Shown here one piece after another: positions 16,676 through 29,795 of a DNA stretch of 64,000 bases. The translations under genes were made by a program, and so were the position numbers. How positions within the stretch are numbered: the first letter of the stretch is position 1; each line of letters begins with the position of its first letter. The notes under the pieces were generated by a model that worked only from the letters and a program-made list of their open reading frames with translations, was not told the origin of the DNA and ran no database searches. This DNA comes from Pasteurella sp030783905 (GTDB lineage: Bacteria > Pseudomonadota > Gammaproteobacteria > Enterobacterales > Pasteurellaceae), in assembly GCA_051122655.1 (NCBI GenBank), contig CP182107.1, positions 1,860,001 through 1,924,000 of the forward strand, read 5' to 3'.

Positions 16676-17260
16676 ATGCAAAAAATTATGATTTCCGAAG
16701 CCGCTCAAGCGCATTTCCGTCGTTTGCTTGATCAGCAAGAAGAAGGAACTCACATTCGTATTTTTGTAGTTAATCCCGGCACACCCAATGCAGAATGTGG
16801 TGTGTCCTATTGTCCACCAAATGCAGTAGAAGCAACGGATACAGAAATGCAGTATGCTTCATTTTCAGCCTTTGTGGATGAAATGAGTTTACCTTTTCTC
16901 GATGAGGCAGAAATTGACTATGTTACGGAAGAATTAGGGGCTCAGTTAACCTTAAAAGCACCGAATGCCAAAATGCGTAAAGTGGCTGATGATGCACCTT
17001 TAATTGAACGGGTTGAATATGTGATCCAAACACAAATTAACCCACAGCTTGCAGGACACGGCGGACGGATTACATTAATTGAGATCACAGAAGACGGCTA
17101 CGCAATTTTACAATTTGGTGGTGGCTGTAATGGTTGTTCTATGGTGGATGTCACATTAAAAGATGGGATTGAAAAACAATTGCTCAGTTTATTCCCAGGA
17201 GAATTGCAAGGTGCGAAAGATGTGACAGAACATCAACGCGGGGAACATTCTTACTACTAA
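16676..17260 (+). CDS. nfuA: Fe-S biogenesis protein NfuA
   Basis: NfuA carries and delivers 4Fe-4S clusters to target proteins, especially under stress. The 194-residue product has an N-terminal degenerate A-type carrier domain (residues 1-95) and a C-terminal Nfu domain with the cluster-binding GGGCNGCS, Cys151 and Cys154. AGGA lies before the ATG. It sits downstream of comF, in the same order as in E. coli (gntX-nfuA) and Haemophilus. A bidirectional terminator separates it from sxy. Confidence 0.97.
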   Translation: MQKIMISEAAQAHFRRLLDQQEEGTHIRIFVVNPGTPNAECGVSYCPPNAVEATDTEMQYASFSAFVDEMSLPFLDEAEIDYVTEELGAQLTLKAPNAKMRKVADDAPLIERVEYVIQTQINPQLAGHGGRITLIEITEDGYAILQFGGGCNGCSMVDVTLKDGIEKQLLSLFPGELQGAKDVTEHQRGEHSYY

Positions 17261-17283
17261 TTCTGAGTGCGGTTGTTTTAAAT

Positions 17284-17311
17284 GAGGCTGGTTTTATAAG
17301 TAACCAGCCTC
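17284..17311. terminator. Shared terminator between nfuA and sxy
   Basis: A perfect 10-bp stem (GAGGCTGGTT / AACCAGCCTC) with an 8-base loop between two convergent genes. T-content after the stem is only moderate on either side. Confidence 0.7.
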
Positions 17312-17317
17312 ACTTAT

Positions 17318-17959
17318 TTAGATTTGTTTAATTTTTCGTAATCCAGCCTCATCTAAAGCCAGGTTTAGCTGTGATAAAAGCTGTTGTTTTTCTGTTGTAG
17401 TAATTAAATTGACATTTTTATTTTCTAGCGCAGCATGAAATGCCCAAAAGATACCAATGTCTGCCGTAATCCCTTTCTTTTTTAAACGAATGTAAGCATT
17501 CTTCGCGCCTAATGCTTGAAATGTGGCAACATCATAAATTTCCACTTTTTCTAATAATCGTTCATGTTTAATCGATAAGTTTGGCAATTCTTTAATCCGA
17601 TTTTTCTTTGCCAATACTTCGGCTCGTTTTTGATCTCTTATTTGTTGGAGAGATTGCTCTAGGACTTGTTTGTAAAGCGATTTATCTGAGGTGATTTTTC
17701 GAGGGAGGCGATAGTAACTTGATATATTTAATTTGGAGGGGGCTTGCTTGGCTAAATAACTGGCGGCGCCTTGTGACTCTAAAAATAGGGCGAGGTCGCC
17801 TTCAGCCTTCAGGTAGAACACATTATGTTGATACAAACCGAACATTATTTTTTCATGAAATAATCCGTAGCTTGCAAATAAACCTTTTGCTGTTACTTCT
17901 CCAATCAGTTCACTCAATACTTTTCGGATTTCTAATGTTTCTTTTTCTGTTTTCGTCAT
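17318..17959 (-). CDS. sxy: Competence regulator Sxy/TfoX
   Basis: Sxy works with cAMP-CRP to turn on genes carrying CRP-S operators. The 213-residue length matches Haemophilus Sxy. It has the N-terminal TfoX domain (residues about 15-110, with LFASYGLFHEKIMFGLYQ) and a C-terminal helical domain (LPNLSIKHERLLEKV then DVATFQALGAKNAYIRLK). A good ribosome site (AGGATGAG) lies five bases before the ATG. In Haemophilus the sxy leader folds and limits translation; here the leader holds two short stems (CTCA/TGAG and GCAT/ATGC), which is only suggestive. Its likely target comF is 1.3 kb away. Confidence 0.93.
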   Translation of the reverse strand: MTKTEKETLEIRKVLSELIGEVTAKGLFASYGLFHEKIMFGLYQHNVFYLKAEGDLALFLESQGAASYLAKQAPSKLNISSYYRLPRKITSDKSLYKQVLEQSLQQIRDQKRAEVLAKKNRIKELPNLSIKHERLLEKVEIYDVATFQALGAKNAYIRLKKKGITADIGIFWAFHAALENKNVNLITTTEKQQLLSQLNLALDEAGLRKIKQI

Positions 17960-18307
17960 AGTAACTCATCCTATAGTTAATTGCTGACAATAATGCATCT
18001 CATGCTCATAACCTTGAGCGATAAACGTTATAACATATCTTTGTTTTGTTTAGAAAAAAATTATGATTTAGGATGAAAAGTTTGATGTATTTATATTCAT
18101 TTGAATAAGTCTTATACATAAAAGAGACGGTTTATGCTGTGTTAGTCTGCGAAATAATACAATATAAGTGAGTAAATACCGTTATTTTTGCGGTTTATTT
18201 TGGACGATTAATCAGTATAAACAATAAACAAATCACGCTATATTTGCTTTTTTTGATTAAAAAAATAGCATACGATCCTAAAAAAAAGAAAAACAACAAA
18301 AAAGATC
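17960..18307. other. AT-rich gene-free stretch upstream of the rRNA promoters
   Basis: It holds the sxy leader on the minus strand, then very AT-rich DNA up to the rRNA P1 promoter, including A/T tracts at 18240-18300 that may act as an UP element. I see no gene in it. Confidence 0.5.
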
Positions 18308-18335
18308 TTGATCCAAAATCTGAAATCCCTATAAT
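18308..18335 (+). promoter_or_regulatory. rRNA operon promoter P1
   Basis: TTGATC, a 16-base spacer and TATAAT are followed by GCACCTCC, a GC-rich discriminator like that of E. coli rrn P1 promoters, which gives stringent control. Confidence 0.8.
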
Positions 18336-18424
18336 GCACCTCCGCACCGCAAGGGTGGCAAGCGAAAGGAAAGCGGGATGCTTTTTGTTGTTTTAAAATG
18401 TAAGCAGTATTTAAAACAAAACGC

Positions 18425-18453
18425 TTGACATAGAAGAGAGATTTGATTATCAT
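18425..18453 (+). promoter_or_regulatory. rRNA operon promoter P2
   Basis: TTGACA, a 17-base spacer and TATCAT lie about 190 bases before the 16S gene. Confidence 0.8.
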
Positions 18454-18474
18454 TTTCGTCCTTGCTTAGTGCAA

Positions 18475-18488
18475 CGTTCTTTAACAAT
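18475..18488 (+). promoter_or_regulatory. rrn antitermination boxA
   Basis: CGTTCTTTAACAAT closely matches the E. coli leader boxA bound by NusB-S10. Confidence 0.8.
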
Positions 18489-18642
18489 CTAACAGACAAT
18501 CTGTGTGGGCACTTGTTGATTGATTTCATTTTAAAAAATTTTAATTATTGAAGTCTTAATAGGTGCTTAATACTGAAAATTCATTAACTTTTGAAGTAAA
18601 TGTAAACTTTTAGCTAAGCAGTTTATTGAGCGATTGAACTTG

Positions 18643-20183
<1,541 letters not shown>

Positions 20184-20267
20184 ACCGAAGATGGAACGAC
20201 TGCAAGTGTTCACACAGATTGTTTGGTAGATTGTGTCAATGAAGAGACAAAAAACCGAAATCCTTTT

Positions 20268-20344
<77 letters not shown>

Positions 20345-20405
20345 CTCAAGCGAAAGCAAAAGAGTGAAGCGAAAAGGGATGACGGCGCATTGTAGTGATG
20401 TGAAT

Positions 20406-20481
20406 GGGGATATAGCTCAGCTGGGAGAGCGCCTGCCTTGCACGCAGGAGGTCAGCGGTTCGATCCCGCTTATCTCCACCA
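20406..20481 (+). tRNA. alaT: tRNA-Ala (TGC anticodon)
   Basis: A 76-base cloverleaf with acceptor GGGGATA / TATCTCC, including the G3-U70 wobble pair that identifies alanine tRNA, anticodon TGC in CTTGCAC, T-loop GTTCGATCC and an encoded CCA. Confidence 0.98.
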
Positions 20482-20603
20482 AATCATCATTGCTAAGTGT
20501 TTTGTGTAAAGGGCATTAGTCTGGATAGGTTAATGGTTCTGACATTAAGAATATTTAGCAATGATGAGCGAGAAATGGCGAAGCCATTTTGACTTGTCTT
20601 TAC

Positions 20604-20619
20604 TGTTCTTTAAAAAATT
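20604..20619 (+). promoter_or_regulatory. Spacer boxA before 23S rRNA
   Basis: TGTTCTTTAAAAAATT resembles boxA in the 16S-23S spacer. The 271-base spacer between tRNA-Ala and 23S otherwise holds no gene. Confidence 0.6.
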
Positions 20620-20752
20620 GGAAACAAGCTGAAAAACTGAAGAGATTTTCGAAAGAAAGTCTGAGTAGAAAAATCTTGCATGAAAAAAGGCATGCAAGTG
20701 TTAGCGTTTAAACGGCAACATTAAGTGTTTGAAAGAATACTTGAGGTTGTAT

Positions 20753-23651
<2,899 letters not shown>

Positions 23652-23859
23652 ACAACGCTCAAGTATTTTTGGGTGTTGACGCTAAAGCAGTGCTACAAAG
23701 ACGAGAAGTGAAGACGCGGAGACGTGGAAGACTGAAAGCGAGTAGAAGAACTCTGATAGACAGCTTGTTTCGAATTAAGGTGCGAGAGCGAAGAAAGCAC
23801 CAAAGCACAGAATAAAGAACAGAAGAATAGAAAAGACAAGAGAAGACATCAACCGAATA

Positions 23860-23976
23860 TCTTGGCGGCGATAGTGCAGTGGACCCACCTAAATCCATGC
23901 CGAACTTAGAAGTGAAACGCTGTAACGCCGATGGTAGTGTGGGGTTTCCCCATGTGAGAGTAGGACACCGCCAGGT
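23860..23976 (+). rRNA. rrf: 5S ribosomal RNA
   Basis: About 117 bases. The terminal stem pairs CTTGGCGG with CCGCCAGG, and the internal CCGAACTTAGAAGTGAAAC loop is typical. It follows 23S by about 200 bases. Confidence 0.96.
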
Positions 23977-23995
23977 TCTGATTATAAGAGCAGGA

Positions 23996-24028
23996 AGACC
24001 TCAAGTAGCGATACTTGGGGTCTTTTTG
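23996..24028 (+). terminator. Terminator of the rRNA operon
   Basis: An 11-bp stem AGACCTCAAGT / ACTTGGGGTCT (one G-T pair) is followed by TTTTTG. Confidence 0.92.
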
Positions 24029-24115
24029 TTTTCAGTTTTTTGAGAAATTTGTAAAAAACGGAAAAAAGAGTAGAATAGGCAAAATTTTTTATTGCACTTT
24101 ACACAAAGAGAGATT

Positions 24116-24628
24116 ATGGCACGATTAAATGTACTTGTTTATCCTGATGAACGTTTGAAAACCATTGCGAAACCTGTGCTAGAGGTGAATGATGAAATTC
24201 GTGAAATTGTGGATAATATGTTTGAAACAATGTATCTCGAGGAAGGAATTGGTTTAGCGGCAACACAAGTGGATATTCACCAACGTATTATTACAATTGA
24301 TGTAGAAGGCACAAAAGAAAATCAATATGTCTTAATTAACCCGGAGATTATTGAAAGTTGTGGCGAAACCGGCATTGAGGAAGGTTGTTTATCTTTACCT
24401 GGCTTTCGTGGCTTTGTACCACGTAAAGAAAAAGTGACGATTAAAGCGTTAGATCGCCATGGAGAAGAATATACCTTGACTGCAGATGGCTTATTAGCGA
24501 TTTGTATTCAGCATGAGATCGATCACCTAAATGGTATTGTGTTTGCCGATTATTTATCACCGTTGAAACGTCAGCGTATGAAAGAAAAGTTGGTCAAACT
24601 GCAAAAACAATTAGCTAAACAAAAATAA
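24116..24628 (+). CDS. def: Peptide deformylase
   Basis: Def removes the N-formyl group from nascent proteins. The 170-residue product has all three metal-site motifs: GIGLAATQ at 44-51, EGCLS at 89-93 (Cys91 ligand) and QHEIDH at 132-137 (His133 and His137 ligands, Glu134 catalytic). The ATG at 24116 aligns with the family start MARLNVLVYPD; an in-frame upstream ATG at 24092 lacks support. fmt follows after 65 bases, as in most gamma-proteobacteria. Confidence 0.98.
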   Translation: MARLNVLVYPDERLKTIAKPVLEVNDEIREIVDNMFETMYLEEGIGLAATQVDIHQRIITIDVEGTKENQYVLINPEIIESCGETGIEEGCLSLPGFRGFVPRKEKVTIKALDRHGEEYTLTADGLLAICIQHEIDHLNGIVFADYLSPLKRQRMKEKLVKLQKQLAKQK

Positions 24629-24636
24629 TTCCCTCT

Positions 24637-24666
24637 ACCCATGTTATCTAACGTGGGTTATTTATT
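24637..24666 (+). terminator. Weak terminator or attenuator between def and fmt
   Basis: A 9-bp stem ACCCATGTT / AACGTGGGT with one G-T pair is followed by TATTTATT. Confidence 0.5.
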
Positions 24667-24693
24667 CATAACGTAGAACATTATCTTATTTAT

Positions 24694-25647
24694 ATGACAG
24701 CACTAAAAATTATCTTTGCAGGGACACCAGCGTTTGCTGCCCAGCACTTACAAGCCTTATTAGATTCTCACCATGAAGTGGTTGCAGTTTATACGCAGCC
24801 GGATAAACCCGCAGGACGTGGAAAAAAGTTACAAGCTAGCCCAGTAAAACAATTGGCAGAACAGCATAATATTCCTGTTTATCAACCAAAATCGTTGCGT
24901 AAATCAGATGCACAACAGGAAATGCGCATGATTGATGCCGATGTGATGGTTGTTGTAGCGTATGGTTTAATTTTACCAAAAGTAGTCTTGGATATGCCTC
25001 GTTTAGGCTGTCTGAATGTACATGGTTCTTTATTACCACGTTGGCGTGGTGCAGCACCGATTCAACGCGCAATTTGGGCGGGTGACAAACAGACTGGTAT
25101 CACGATTATGCAAATGGATGAAGGATTGGATACGGGTGATATGCTACATAAAGTGTATTGTGATATCGCACTGGATGAGACGTCAGAAAGCTTGTATGAC
25201 AAGCTGATTCAAATCGCACCCTCTGCATTATTGTCTGTACTTGATGGATTAGATGAAGGAAAATTTGTACTTAAGAAACAAGATGATATAGAATCTAGTT
25301 ATGCAGAAAAATTATCCAAAGAAGAAGCGCAATTAGATTGGTATTTATCTGCGGTGCAATTAGAACGAAATATTCGAGCCTTTAATCCATGGCCAGTGAG
25401 TTATTTTTCTCTGACAGATCCTCAAGGTAATGTGCAGATGATAAAGGTATATAAAGCTTCTGTTTTGCCTCATGTTGATAAAGCAGCAGGAACAATCTTA
25501 AGTGCGGATAAAAATGGTATTCAAATTGCGACGGCAGAAGGTGTGTTAAATTTATTGCTGTTACAACCAGCAGGAAAGAAACCAATGGAGGTCCGGGATT
25601 TGTTGAACGGGCGGGCGGAATGGTTTCCAGTTGGTAAGGTATTATAA
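24694..25647 (+). CDS. fmt: Methionyl-tRNA formyltransferase
   Basis: Fmt formylates initiator Met-tRNA using 10-formyl-tetrahydrofolate. The 317-residue product has the N-terminal GTPAFAAQHL start, the catalytic region LNVHGSLLPRWRGAAPIQ (Asn and His of the active site) and DTGDML, then the C-terminal OB-like tRNA-binding domain. The ribosome site is weak. The stop overlaps the next gene's ATG by one base, so translation is coupled to rsmB. Confidence 0.98.
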   Translation: MTALKIIFAGTPAFAAQHLQALLDSHHEVVAVYTQPDKPAGRGKKLQASPVKQLAEQHNIPVYQPKSLRKSDAQQEMRMIDADVMVVVAYGLILPKVVLDMPRLGCLNVHGSLLPRWRGAAPIQRAIWAGDKQTGITIMQMDEGLDTGDMLHKVYCDIALDETSESLYDKLIQIAPSALLSVLDGLDEGKFVLKKQDDIESSYAEKLSKEEAQLDWYLSAVQLERNIRAFNPWPVSYFSLTDPQGNVQMIKVYKASVLPHVDKAAGTILSADKNGIQIATAEGVLNLLLLQPAGKKPMEVRDLLNGRAEWFPVGKVL

Positions 25648-26978
25648 TGCCGAAATTAGCAAGAAAACACAGTGTAATGATGTCAACAAGGGCAATTGCA
25701 GCGCAAGTCATTTTACAGGTTTTGGATCAAGGCAAATCGCTATCAACCTTAATTCCAGACACACAACATCAAGTTAAAACGCAAGATTTACCTTTATTGC
25801 AAGAGATTTGTTTTGGGGTATGTCGTGTATTACCTCGTTTAGAGCTGATCATTAAGCAGCTTGTCGATAAGCCATTAAAAGGAAAAACACGCATTGTGCA
25901 TTGTTTGCTATTAGTTGGCTTGTATCAGCTCCTTTATACTCGCATTCCTGCTCATGCTGCAGTTGATGAAGTGGTCAATGCAACAAGTGGTTTGAAAGTC
26001 GAGCGTTTTCGTGGCTTAGTTAATGGTGTATTACGTCGTTTTCTACGTGAACAAGACGAGTTATTGCTGAAAGTTGATAAACACTGGCATACATTACATC
26101 CAGATTGGTTTATTAATCGTTTGAAAAAAGCGTATCCAAATTGGCGTGAGATCATTGAAGCGAATAACCAAAAGCCACCAATGTGGTTACGCGTGAATCA
26201 GCAAAAAAATACGACGGAAACCTACCGCACTTTATTAGCCGAGCAAGGTATTGAGGCGGAGGGGGCGGAAAATCCTTGTGCTTTACGTTTATTGCAACCC
26301 GTTGCCGTATCACAATTACCGGCTTTCTATGACGGGGCGGTAAGTGTACAAGATGTGAATGCACAATGGTCTGGGTTGCTGTTAGCCCCCAAAAATGGCG
26401 AATGGATTTTGGATGCTTGTGCCGCGCCCGGTGGAAAAACAACACATATTTTAGAGCAGGCGCCTCAGGCTCAAGTTGTAGCATTAGATGTGGAGCCCAC
26501 TCGCCTTAAGCGGGTACATGAAAATTTAGCGCGTATGCAACAACATGCGTTAGTGCTTTGTGGTGATGCGACGCAGCCAGCACAATGGTTAAAACAAATA
26601 AGTGAAAGTGCGGTGCAATTTGACCGAATTTTATTAGATGCACCTTGTTCTGCAACGGGCGTGATTCGACGTCATCCTGACATTAAATGGTTAAGACAAG
26701 AGTCAGATATTACCGCGTTAGTAGCGTTACAGAAACAAATCTTACAGGCACTTTGGTCAGTATTAAAGCCAAATGGCATTTTATTGTATGCAACTTGCTC
26801 GGTTTTACCTGAGGAAAATGCATTACAAATTGAACAATTTTTAACGAATCATTTAGATGCGAAATTAGAGCCACTCCCGTTTAATGCGGTAGAGGGATCA
26901 GTTGGGTATCAGTTTCTACCAACGGAGAACGGGGGTGACGGTTTTTATTATGTTAAGTTAAGGAAGGTAGTTTCATGA
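25647..26978 (+). CDS. rsmB: 16S rRNA (cytosine-967-C5) methyltransferase RsmB
   Basis: RsmB (Sun) methylates C967 of 16S rRNA. The 443-residue product has an N-terminal NusB-like RNA-binding domain (residues about 15-150) and a C-terminal SAM-dependent domain: the SAM site is DACAAPGGKTTHILE, followed by LLDAPCSATGVIRRHPD and YATCSVLPEEN, which hold the two catalytic cysteines. The ATG at 25647 overlaps the fmt stop; an in-frame ATG at 25677 is an alternative. The 3' end overlaps the glycosyltransferase start by four bases. Confidence 0.96.
   Translation: MPKLARKHSVMMSTRAIAAQVILQVLDQGKSLSTLIPDTQHQVKTQDLPLLQEICFGVCRVLPRLELIIKQLVDKPLKGKTRIVHCLLLVGLYQLLYTRIPAHAAVDEVVNATSGLKVERFRGLVNGVLRRFLREQDELLLKVDKHWHTLHPDWFINRLKKAYPNWREIIEANNQKPPMWLRVNQQKNTTETYRTLLAEQGIEAEGAENPCALRLLQPVAVSQLPAFYDGAVSVQDVNAQWSGLLLAPKNGEWILDACAAPGGKTTHILEQAPQAQVVALDVEPTRLKRVHENLARMQQHALVLCGDATQPAQWLKQISESAVQFDRILLDAPCSATGVIRRHPDIKWLRQESDITALVALQKQILQALWSVLKPNGILLYATCSVLPEENALQIEQFLTNHLDAKLEPLPFNAVEGSVGYQFLPTENGGDGFYYVKLRKVVS
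26224..26232 (-). repeat. DNA uptake signal sequence
   Basis: Exact core on the minus strand inside rsmB. Confidence 0.8.
26606..26614 (+). repeat. DNA uptake signal sequence
   Basis: Exact AAGTGCGGT core inside rsmB, about 380 bases from the previous copy and in opposite orientation. Confidence 0.8.
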
Positions 26979-27799
26979 TGAACTTTAATAAAATGTCATT
27001 TTCAAAAATTGATGTTGTGATCCCCTGTTATAATGCGGAGAAAACGCTGATTCGTGCAGTTAACTCTGTGTTAAGTCAAGAGTTACTTAATCATTTGTGG
27101 ATCATTGATGATTGTTCTACAGACAATTCATTTAAACTTGCCAATCAAATTGCGGCACGTTTTCCAGAAAAAGTGACTGTCGAGCGACTTTCTCGTAATG
27201 GTGGCGTGGCGAAAGCAAGAAACTGGGGCGCTGTTCAAAGTAATGCTGAGTTAATTGCCTTTTTAGATGCGGATGATGCCTATGAGCCTGACGCGCTTAA
27301 AGTGGCAAGTTGCGTTTTTCATTTCCGTCCTGAAACTGTCCTAGTTAGACTGGCCATAAAACCTGTTGGGCTATCGGAAGAATATACTGAACATCCTGAC
27401 TTTGACAGTGCTTGGGAAACCGTACAAATGTCATTAGTCGGAAATAGTGTGTTCCGTCGTTCATTTTTATTAGCTTGTGGTGGTTTTCCACAAGAATCAC
27501 TCTTTAATCGTTTAGGCGGAGATGATAATGCGCTTGGCGAGGCGGTGGTGAAATTAGGGCGTGTTGCAACGTTATTTGAAGACGTAGGGGTTTTATATTA
27601 TTGCCACGAGGGGATGAAAGCAGAACGTTTATTAGACGCCATTTTATTTGGTAAAAGGCCTAAGAATAGTTTACCAACCGATATTCAAGTCGCAGAGCAA
27701 GTTACGGAGAATATTTGTAAACATGTCGAACAGCTGAAGAAACTATTAGATGTACAAGAGGTGGGTGTTAAACCCTTGGTGATTGAGAGAACAGAATAA
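26975..27799 (+). CDS. Family 2 (GT-A) glycosyltransferase
   Basis: A 274-residue transferase, donor and acceptor unknown. The GT-A fold is shown by IDVVIPCYNAEKTLIRA at the start, IIDDCSTDNS and the DXD-type LDADDAYEP near residue 100, and an acceptor-side GGFPQ and GGDDNALGEA. There is no membrane segment, so it is cytoplasmic or membrane-associated, as are lipooligosaccharide or capsule glycosyltransferases. Its ATGA overlaps the rsmB stop, and its last base overlaps the trkA start, so it is locked into this operon. A sugar-transferase is an odd companion for rRNA methylation and potassium uptake. Confidence 0.88.
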   Translation: MMNFNKMSFSKIDVVIPCYNAEKTLIRAVNSVLSQELLNHLWIIDDCSTDNSFKLANQIAARFPEKVTVERLSRNGGVAKARNWGAVQSNAELIAFLDADDAYEPDALKVASCVFHFRPETVLVRLAIKPVGLSEEYTEHPDFDSAWETVQMSLVGNSVFRRSFLLACGGFPQESLFNRLGGDDNALGEAVVKLGRVATLFEDVGVLYYCHEGMKAERLLDAILFGKRPKNSLPTDIQVAEQVTENICKHVEQLKKLLDVQEVGVKPLVIERTE

Positions 27800-29175
27800 T
27801 GAAAATTATCATTCTTGGTGCAGGGCAGGTTGGTAAAACCCTTGCGGAGAATTTAGTGAGTGAAGATAACGACATTACATTAGTTGATAATCAATCACTC
27901 CGTTTAGAAAATTTGCAAAGTAAGCATGACTTGCGAGTCGTTAATGGTTCTGCTTCTTCACCAAGAGTGTTACGCGAAGCTGGCGCACAAGATGCCGATT
28001 TATTAGTTGCAGTAACAAGTTCTGATGAAATTAATATGGTGGCTTGCCAGATTAGCTATACGCTGTTTAATACCCCGACGAAAATTGCTCGTATCCGTAA
28101 TGCAGAATATTTACGTGAAAAAGACAAGTTGTTTCAACCTAATGTATTACCTATCGATCATATTATCTCTCCAGAAAAATTAGTCACTGATGAAATTACA
28201 CGTCTGATTGATTATCCAGGTGCGTTACAAGTCGCGCATTTTGCAAACGGTCGTATTAGTCTTGTGGTCGTGAAAGCCTATTATGGTGGTCCATTAGTAG
28301 GCTATGCGATTTCTGCGTTGAAAGATCATATGCCACATATTGAGTGTCGTATTGTTTCTATTTTGCGGCAAGATAAAGTGATTCGCCCTCAGGGATCAAC
28401 CATCATTGAAGCTGGTGATGAAGTGACCTTTATCTGTGAAACCATTCATATTAAGGCGGTGATGAGTGAACTACAGCGTTTAGAAAAGCCGTATAAACGT
28501 ATTATGATCGCGGGTGGAGGGAACGTTGGCATTGGTGTAGCGAAAAATCTAGAGGGACAATGTTCGGTTAAACTAATTGAACGCAATGCAGAGCGCGCAA
28601 CGGGACTGGCTGAAAAATTGTCCAATACCTTAATTTTCTGTGGTGATTCGTCTGATCAGGCTTTCCTATTAGAAGAGCAAATCGAGAATATCGATGTCTT
28701 TTTGTCACTGACCAGTGATGATGAGGCCAATATCATGTCGGCGCTATTAGCAAAACGCTTGGGTGCGAAGAAAGCCTTGGTGTTAATTCAACGTATGGCA
28801 TACATCAATTTGATCCAAGGTGGCACCATTGATATTGCCGTTTCTCCACAACAAACAACAATTTCTGCATTGTTAAGCCATGTACGCAAAGGGGATACAG
28901 TGAATGTTGCTTCTTTACGGCATGGGGTGGCAGAAGCATTAGAGATTATTGTACATGGTGAGGAAAGCTCTTCCCTCGTGATAGGGCGTAAAATATCAGA
29001 ATTGAAGTTGCCACAAGGCGCAATTGTGGGGGCGATACTGCGTGGTAACGAAGTGATGATGGCGAAGAAAAATATCGTGATTGAAGATAATGACCATGTT
29101 ATTGTGTATTTAAGCGATAAGAAGTTTGTTTCGGATATCGAGAAACTTTTTCAGCCAAGTGTATTCTTTATTTAA
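27799..29175 (+). CDS. trkA: Trk potassium uptake regulatory protein TrkA
   Basis: TrkA is the NAD(H)-binding gating subunit on the cytoplasmic face of Trk potassium channels. The 458-residue length is standard and shows two tandem RCK units: the first nucleotide site is ILGAGQVGKTLAENL at residue 3, the second IAGGGNVGIGVAKNLE at about 236, each followed by a TrkA-C domain. The membrane subunit TrkH is not in the window. It starts inside the stop of the glycosyltransferase gene. Confidence 0.97.
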   Translation: MKIIILGAGQVGKTLAENLVSEDNDITLVDNQSLRLENLQSKHDLRVVNGSASSPRVLREAGAQDADLLVAVTSSDEINMVACQISYTLFNTPTKIARIRNAEYLREKDKLFQPNVLPIDHIISPEKLVTDEITRLIDYPGALQVAHFANGRISLVVVKAYYGGPLVGYAISALKDHMPHIECRIVSILRQDKVIRPQGSTIIEAGDEVTFICETIHIKAVMSELQRLEKPYKRIMIAGGGNVGIGVAKNLEGQCSVKLIERNAERATGLAEKLSNTLIFCGDSSDQAFLLEEQIENIDVFLSLTSDDEANIMSALLAKRLGAKKALVLIQRMAYINLIQGGTIDIAVSPQQTTISALLSHVRKGDTVNVASLRHGVAEALEIIVHGEESSSLVIGRKISELKLPQGAIVGAILRGNEVMMAKKNIVIEDNDHVIVYLSDKKFVSDIEKLFQPSVFFI

Positions 29176-29213
29176 AGTAGCGTAAATAAACTGTACAAAA
29201 AATCAAAAAATCC

Positions 29214-29219
29214 TATAAT
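29214..29219 (+). promoter_or_regulatory. Possible mscL promoter -10 element
   Basis: A perfect TATAAT lies about 40 bases before the mscL ATG, with TGTACA about 16 bases upstream of it. The same bases form the loop of a small AAAATCCT / AGGATTTT hairpin. Confidence 0.5.
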
Positions 29220-29257
29220 GCTTAGGATTTTAGCTAACATTTTATTTAGGAGTTTTT

Positions 29258-29659
29258 ATGAGTTTTGTGAAAGAGTTTCGCGAATTTGCAATGCGAGGCA
29301 ATGTTGTCGATATGGCCGTCGGTGTGATCATCGGTGGTGCATTCGGTAAGATTGTTAGCTCTTTAGTTGGTGATGTCGTGATGCCAGTACTTGGTATTTT
29401 AACGGGTGGCGTTGATTTCAAAGATTTAAGTATCGTGTTGAAAGAAGCGGTAGGCGATGTGCCAGCGGTGACCTTAAATTATGGTGCATTTATTCAAACC
29501 GTCTTTGACTTCATTATTATTGCGTTTGCAATTTTCTTAATGATTAAAGCATTAAATAAATTGAAACGTGAGGAGCCAAAAGTCGAAGAGCCTGCAGAAC
29601 CAAAACTTTCAAACGAAGAAGTATTACTGACTGAAATTCGTGATTTATTGAAAAAATAA
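29258..29659 (+). CDS. mscL: Large-conductance mechanosensitive channel MscL
   Basis: MscL opens under membrane tension and protects against osmotic downshock. The 133-residue product has the conserved N-terminus (FREFAMRGNVVDMAVG), a pore helix TM1 with the GGAFGKIV segment, TM2 at about residues 70-95 and a charged C-terminal bundle. TAGGAG precedes the ATG. It follows trkA, another osmotic-balance gene. Confidence 0.97.
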   Translation: MSFVKEFREFAMRGNVVDMAVGVIIGGAFGKIVSSLVGDVVMPVLGILTGGVDFKDLSIVLKEAVGDVPAVTLNYGAFIQTVFDFIIIAFAIFLMIKALNKLKREEPKVEEPAEPKLSNEEVLLTEIRDLLKK

Positions 29660-29674
29660 TGGTATTTAGTCGCT

Positions 29675-29708
29675 AAAAAATCTTCCCTCGTGGAAGATTT
29701 TTTCTTTT
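29675..29708 (+). terminator. Terminator after mscL
   Basis: An AAAAAATCTTCC / GGAAGATTTTTT stem with a 5-base loop is followed by CTTTTC. Confidence 0.9.
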
Positions 29709-29795
29709 CAGCTTTCTTCAATTGGCATCAACCTTGTATAAGCAAGGTATACCCTTTACAATACGCTCAATTTCATTCCTATAGAGGTAACTAAC

